Below are positions 48,693 to 52,151 of a stretch of 52,151 nt of DNA, in pieces. The stretch comes from Lachnospiraceae bacterium (lineage in GTDB: Bacteria; Bacillota; Clostridia; Lachnospirales; Lachnospiraceae), in assembly GCA_017613435.1 (NCBI GenBank), contig JAGADU010000108.1, positions 1 through 52,151 of the forward strand. Direction: 5' to 3'. The position numbers and the translations under genes are program-made. Below the pieces are notes generated by a model. It had not been told where the DNA came from and did no database searches. It worked only from the letters and a program-made list of their open reading frames with translations. Position 1 is the stretch's first letter; the number at the start of each line of letters is the position of its first letter.

Positions 48693-50324
48693 ATGAGTTT
48701 TGGGAATATACTTACGTTGACCGGCGGTTTGGGCTTGTTCCTTTTCGGAATGAAGCACATGAGCGAATCCATCGAAAAAGCCGCAGGTGCAAAGTTAAGA
48801 AAAATTCTTGAAATATTTACCACGAATAAATTTGCCGGACTCGGAGTCGGCATGATATTCACCGCTATAGTACAGTCATCGAGTGCCTGTACCGTAATGG
48901 TGGTTTCGTTTGTTAATACCGGCCTTATAAATCTTTATCAGGCTGCGGGAATTATCATGGGTGCCAATATCGGTACCACAATCACTTCACAATTGATTTC
49001 GTTTAAATTAAGCGATTACGCGCCCATCTTTTTGCTGATAGGTGCGGTTTTGGTAATGTTTGTAAAAAAACCCGCCATCAACCGTCTCGGACAGATTATT
49101 GTTTCTTTCGGTACTTTGTTCCTGGGCATTTCGCTGATGAGTCAGGCCATGGGCGGATTAAAGGAATCCGAAGCGATTCTAAATCTTTTCTCATCCCTTT
49201 CGAACCCCCTGCTTGCGCTTCTTTTGGGATTCATAATAACCGGTATAGTTCAAAGTTCTTCCGTTACGGTCAGCATTGTATTGCTGCTTGCTCAACAGGG
49301 ACTTCTCGATAATTTCAACATTATTATTTTCGTAATACTCGGCTGTAACATGGGTGCGTGTGTTTCGGCGCTTCTTGCTTCGCTTTCGGGTATGAAGGAT
49401 GCAAAACGTGCCGCAATGATTCATTTCCTTTTCAACCTTGTCGGTACGGTTATCGTATTTATCATCATGCTTATTGTCGGAGATTACATCGTAAGCGGCA
49501 TCATGTCCGTATCGGGCAACAATTACGGCCGATTCGTTGCGAACAGTCATACGATCATAAAGATATTCCAGGTTCTGATTCTGTTCCCGTTCTCGAATCT
49601 TCTCGTAAAAGCCACATACCTTGTTATTCCGGGTAAGGACGAGAAGGTCGGCTACAACGACGAATTCAAACTTCAGTTCATCGGAAACAAAGTCGTATTC
49701 AACCCCGCAACGGCTGTTGTCGAAGTTACAAACGAAATCGAACGTATGGCAAACCTTGCGCTCGACAATTTAAACAGAGCGATGAACTCGCTTGTAACCC
49801 TTGATTCGGAAGAAATAGAAAAGGTTGCGGAAGTCGAAAAGAACATAAACTTCTTAAACAAAACAATTACTGACTATCTCGTAAAATTGACGCAAAGCAA
49901 CATTCCCATCGAAGACTTGCAAAACATCGGCGCATATTTCCATGTGGTTAACGATATCGAACGTATCGGAGACCATGCGACAAACATTGCGGAAACGGCC
50001 CAGATGAGAAAAGAAAAGAACATAGAATTCAGCAAGGAAGCTTTTAACGAAATGGCACAGATGATGGATGCCATAAACTTAAATCTTCAATACGCTATCG
50101 AAATGTTCTCGTCAAGAAAGATGGAGCATATAGAACAGGTTAGGGAGACCGAAGACAGGATAGACAACATGGAAAAGGAATTCCAGCAGACGCATGTTCA
50201 AAGACTTACGAAGAACGAGTGTACCGCGGAAGCCGGAATGCTTTATTCGGATATTCTCTCGGGTCTTGAAAGAGTCGGAGACCACGCGACGAATATTGCA
50301 TTTTCGGTACTTGGCAATTCATAA
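48693..50324 (+). CDS. Na/Pi cotransporter family protein with PhoU-like domain
   Basis: The 543-residue protein has the two inverted NptA/PNaS repeats in residues 1-310, each with the QSSSA/QSSSV signature (IVQSSSACTVMVVSF and IVQSSSVTVSIVLLL), and GANIGTT. Residues about 345-543 form a soluble PhoU-like helical bundle with two ERxGDHATNI motifs (ERIGDHATNIAE and ERVGDHATNIAF). It imports phosphate with Na+, and the PhoU part likely tunes activity. TAGGAGG is 5 bases before the ATG, 9 bases after ribF, so it may share the operon. A strong terminator follows. Confidence 0.93.
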   Translation: MSFGNILTLTGGLGLFLFGMKHMSESIEKAAGAKLRKILEIFTTNKFAGLGVGMIFTAIVQSSSACTVMVVSFVNTGLINLYQAAGIIMGANIGTTITSQLISFKLSDYAPIFLLIGAVLVMFVKKPAINRLGQIIVSFGTLFLGISLMSQAMGGLKESEAILNLFSSLSNPLLALLLGFIITGIVQSSSVTVSIVLLLAQQGLLDNFNIIIFVILGCNMGACVSALLASLSGMKDAKRAAMIHFLFNLVGTVIVFIIMLIVGDYIVSGIMSVSGNNYGRFVANSHTIIKIFQVLILFPFSNLLVKATYLVIPGKDEKVGYNDEFKLQFIGNKVVFNPATAVVEVTNEIERMANLALDNLNRAMNSLVTLDSEEIEKVAEVEKNINFLNKTITDYLVKLTQSNIPIEDLQNIGAYFHVVNDIERIGDHATNIAETAQMRKEKNIEFSKEAFNEMAQMMDAINLNLQYAIEMFSSRKMEHIEQVRETEDRIDNMEKEFQQTHVQRLTKNECTAEAGMLYSDILSGLERVGDHATNIAFSVLGNS

Positions 50325-50348
50325 AAGTCCGTTTTGGAGAAGGTATAT

Positions 50349-50389
50349 AAAAAACAGGGGGTTATCGTGGTGATAACTCCCTGTTTTTT
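50349..50389 (+). terminator. Intrinsic terminator after the Na/Pi transporter
   Basis: Left arm 50349-50366 (AAAAAACAGGGGGTTATC) pairs with right arm 50372-50389 (GATAACTCCCTGTTTTTT) over 18 bp with one G-U pair, loop GTGGT. It ends the long rimP-to-Na/Pi transcript. Confidence 0.92.
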
Positions 50390-50412
50390 GCGTGTTTGGC
50401 GCTTGACATAAC

Positions 50413-50441
50413 TTGACTATATCGACATAAATATTTATAAT
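50413..50441 (+). promoter_or_regulatory. Promoter for valS
   Basis: TTGACT (50413-50418) and a perfect TATAAT (50436-50441) are 17 bp apart. A second TTGACA lies at 50403-50408. The leader of about 70 nt is too short for a T-box. Confidence 0.75.
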
Positions 50442-50520
50442 TATATAGATTATGCGTATTATCGATTTTTATCGTTTAATGCTATAAAAAATACCACAAT
50501 TACAAGGAGCAGAAATAAAA

Positions 50521-52151
50521 ATGAGCAGGGAACTTGCCAAAACATATGACCCCAAGGGCATAGAAGACAGACTGTATCAGAAATGGCTTGATAAAAAATA
50601 TTTTCATGCCGAAGTTGACGAAACAAAGAAACCTTTTACAATCGTAATTCCGCCGCCCAATATCACAGGTCAGCTTCACATGGGCCATGCATTTGACAAT
50701 ACAATGCAGGACATTCTTATCAGATTTAAGAGAATGCAGGGATATAATGCCCTCTGGCAGCCCGGTACGGACCATGCTTCCATCGCTACGGAAGTTAGAA
50801 TTATAAATACCTTAAAAGAGCAGGGAATCGACAAGCACGATCTCGGAAGAGAAAAATTCCTTGAACGCGCATGGGAATGGAAAAAAGAATACGGCGGAAG
50901 AATCATTTCGCAGCTTAAGAAACTCGGTTCCTCATGTGACTGGGACAGAGAACGTTTTACCATGGATGAAGGCTGCAACAAGGCCGTAACCGAAGTTTTC
51001 ATCAAGATGCATGAAAAAGGATGGATTTACAAGGGTGCCAGAATTATTAACTGGTGTCCTGTTTGTAATACATCAATCTCGGATGCAGAGGTTGAATACG
51101 AGGAGCAGGCAGGTCATTTCTGGCATATCAAATATCCTCTGGTAGACGAGAACGGAAAGCCTTCAACAACTGAATTCCTTGAATTCGCTACGACACGTCC
51201 CGAGACAATGCTCGGCGATACCGCAGTTGCCATTAACCCCGATGATGAAAGATATCATCATTTAAGAGGTAAGAGCGTATGGCTTCCCCTTGTTGACAAG
51301 CCCATCCCCGTTGTAGAGGATTCCTATGTTGACATGGAATTCGGTACAGGTGTTGTAAAGATTACACCCGCTCACGACCCTAACGACTTTATGGTTGGTC
51401 AGAGACATAACCTTGAAGTTATTAATATCATGAACGATGATGCAACCATCAATGAAAACGGCGGCAAATATGCGGGCATGGACAGATACGCTGCAAGAGA
51501 AGCAATCGTTAAGGATCTCGAAGCATTGGGACTCCTTGTTAAGATTGAAGATTATTCTCACAACGTAGGTACACACGACAGATGCCATACTACGGTAGAA
51601 CCCCTCGTAAAACAGCAGTGGTTCGTAAAGATGGATGAGCTTATCAAGCCCGCAGTTAAGGCTGTAAAGACCGGCGAGATTAAGCTTGTTCCCGAACGTA
51701 TGGAAAAGACATATTTCAACTGGACCGATAATATTAAGGACTGGTGTATTTCAAGACAGCTCTGGTGGGGACACAGAATTCCCGCTTATTACTGCGATGA
51801 ATGCGGCGAGATAGTTGTTTCAGCAACTGCGCCCGACAAGTGTCCTAAGTGCGGATGTACGCATCTTACACAGGATCCCGATACACTTGACACTTGGTTC
51901 TCATCGGCACTCTGGCCTTTCTCGACACTCGGATGGCCTGAAAAGACAAAAGAACTTGAATATTTCTATCCTACGGATGTACTTGTAACAGGTTATGATA
52001 TCATCTTCTTCTGGGTAATCAGAATGATTTTCTCAGGTTATGAGCAGATGGGAGAGAGACCTTTCAAGACGGTTCTTTTCCACGGACTCATAAGAGACTC
52101 TCAGGGAAGAAAGATGAGTAAATCACTCGGCAACGGTATCGATCCTCTCGA
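50521..52151 (+). CDS. valS: Valyl-tRNA synthetase, 3' end cut by window
   Basis: The first 543 codons of a class I synthetase are present with no stop before the window end. Seen: [14 protein letters not shown], the HIGH motif as HMGH (53-56), the [15 protein letters not shown] and [15 protein letters not shown] segments of the editing domain, a zinc-finger-like CDECGEIV with CPKCG, and the KMSKS motif as [11 protein letters not shown] at the very end. It charges tRNA-Val. About 340 residues, including the anticodon-binding domain, lie outside. CAAGGAG sits 12 bases before the ATG. No T-box leader is present, unlike many Firmicutes valS genes. Confidence 0.97.
   Translation, partial: MSRELAKTYDPKGIEDRLYQKWLDKKYFHAEVDETKKPFTIVIPPPNITGQLHMGHAFDNTMQDILIRFKRMQGYNALWQPGTDHASIATEVRIINTLKEQGIDKHDLGREKFLERAWEWKKEYGGRIISQLKKLGSSCDWDRERFTMDEGCNKAVTEVFIKMHEKGWIYKGARIINWCPVCNTSISDAEVEYEEQAGHFWHIKYPLVDENGKPSTTEFLEFATTRPETMLGDTAVAINPDDERYHHLRGKSVWLPLVDKPIPVVEDSYVDMEFGTGVVKITPAHDPNDFMVGQRHNLEVINIMNDDATINENGGKYAGMDRYAAREAIVKDLEALGLLVKIEDYSHNVGTHDRCHTTVEPLVKQQWFVKMDELIKPAVKAVKTGEIKLVPERMEKTYFNWTDNIKDWCISRQLWWGHRIPAYYCDECGEIVVSATAPDKCPKCGCTHLTQDPDTLDTWFSSALWPFSTLGWPEKTKELEYFYPTDVLVTGYDIIFFWVIRMIFSGYEQMGERPFKTVLFHGLIRDSQGRKMSKSLGNGIDPL

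Noticed and set aside
50442-50520. Riboswitch or T-box in the valS leader
   Set aside because: The leader is too short and A/T-rich, with no conserved specifier loop or T-box bulge sequence.

Overview
The window is a contiguous, gene-dense stretch of a low-to-moderate GC Firmicutes chromosome, most probably a Lachnospiraceae (Butyrivibrio/Roseburia-like) gut or rumen anaerobe. This is inferred from the strong AGGAGG-type ribosome binding sites, TTGACA/TATAAT promoters, the lplA/lplB/ytcP-type sugar transporter, the rho-rpmE-DUF1385-prmC-prfA and rimP-nusA-ylxR-L7Ae-infB-rbfA-nrnA-ribF operons, and several GGDEF proteins. I found no tRNA, rRNA, CRISPR array, insertion sequence or prophage. No gap between genes exceeds about 250 bases.

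Region 1 (1-3.4 kb): the 3' part of rfbB (dTDP-sugar synthesis), a membrane GGDEF-EAL protein with altered signature motifs, and an unrecognised one-helix membrane protein.

Region 2 (3.4-18.9 kb) is the most coherent accessory region: a glucuronoxylan side-chain (aldouronate/glucuronate) utilisation locus. Divergent operons encode UxaC plus a YesL-type membrane protein on one side, and a GH67 alpha-glucuronidase, an SGNH esterase and a GntR/FCD regulator on the other. Next come a three-gene ABC importer (two permeases and a lipoprotein, with no ATPase) and a catabolic operon: UxuA, a KDPG aldolase-KDG kinase fusion, and UxuB. Together they would import aldouronates, remove acetyl and (methyl)glucuronosyl groups in the cytoplasm, and convert glucuronate to pyruvate and glyceraldehyde-3-phosphate. 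A 12-bp perfect palindrome (CTTGTATACAAG) before the transporter and a related split site before the glucuronidase are candidate operators for the local GntR regulator.

Region 3 (18.9-31.7 kb) is mixed housekeeping: a CPBP protease, a guanine deaminase-like enzyme, a small alarmone synthetase divergent from a PAS-GGDEF protein with a palindrome between them, a two-gene SufC/SufB-like pair, a membrane-tethered trypsin-like protease overlapping pepD, an NhaC-type antiporter, two small proteins (one with a zinc ribbon), an acyl-CoA ligase whose promoter start overlaps a perfect palindrome, and a DHH phosphoesterase.

Region 4 (31.7-41.1 kb): rho with a structured leader, rpmE, a DUF1385 membrane protein with an exceptionally long acidic, tyrosine-rich tail, prmC, prfA, a PAS-GGDEF enzyme whose terminator lies inside the coding end of a convergent AraC regulator, and a membrane GGDEF enzyme.

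Region 5 (41.1-52.1 kb): the rimP-nusA-infB translation/transcription operon, with a leader hairpin resembling an attenuator and with truB missing from its usual place, then a Na/Pi cotransporter with a PhoU-like domain, and valS, cut off by the window end. All calls come from reading the sequence; no database search was run.
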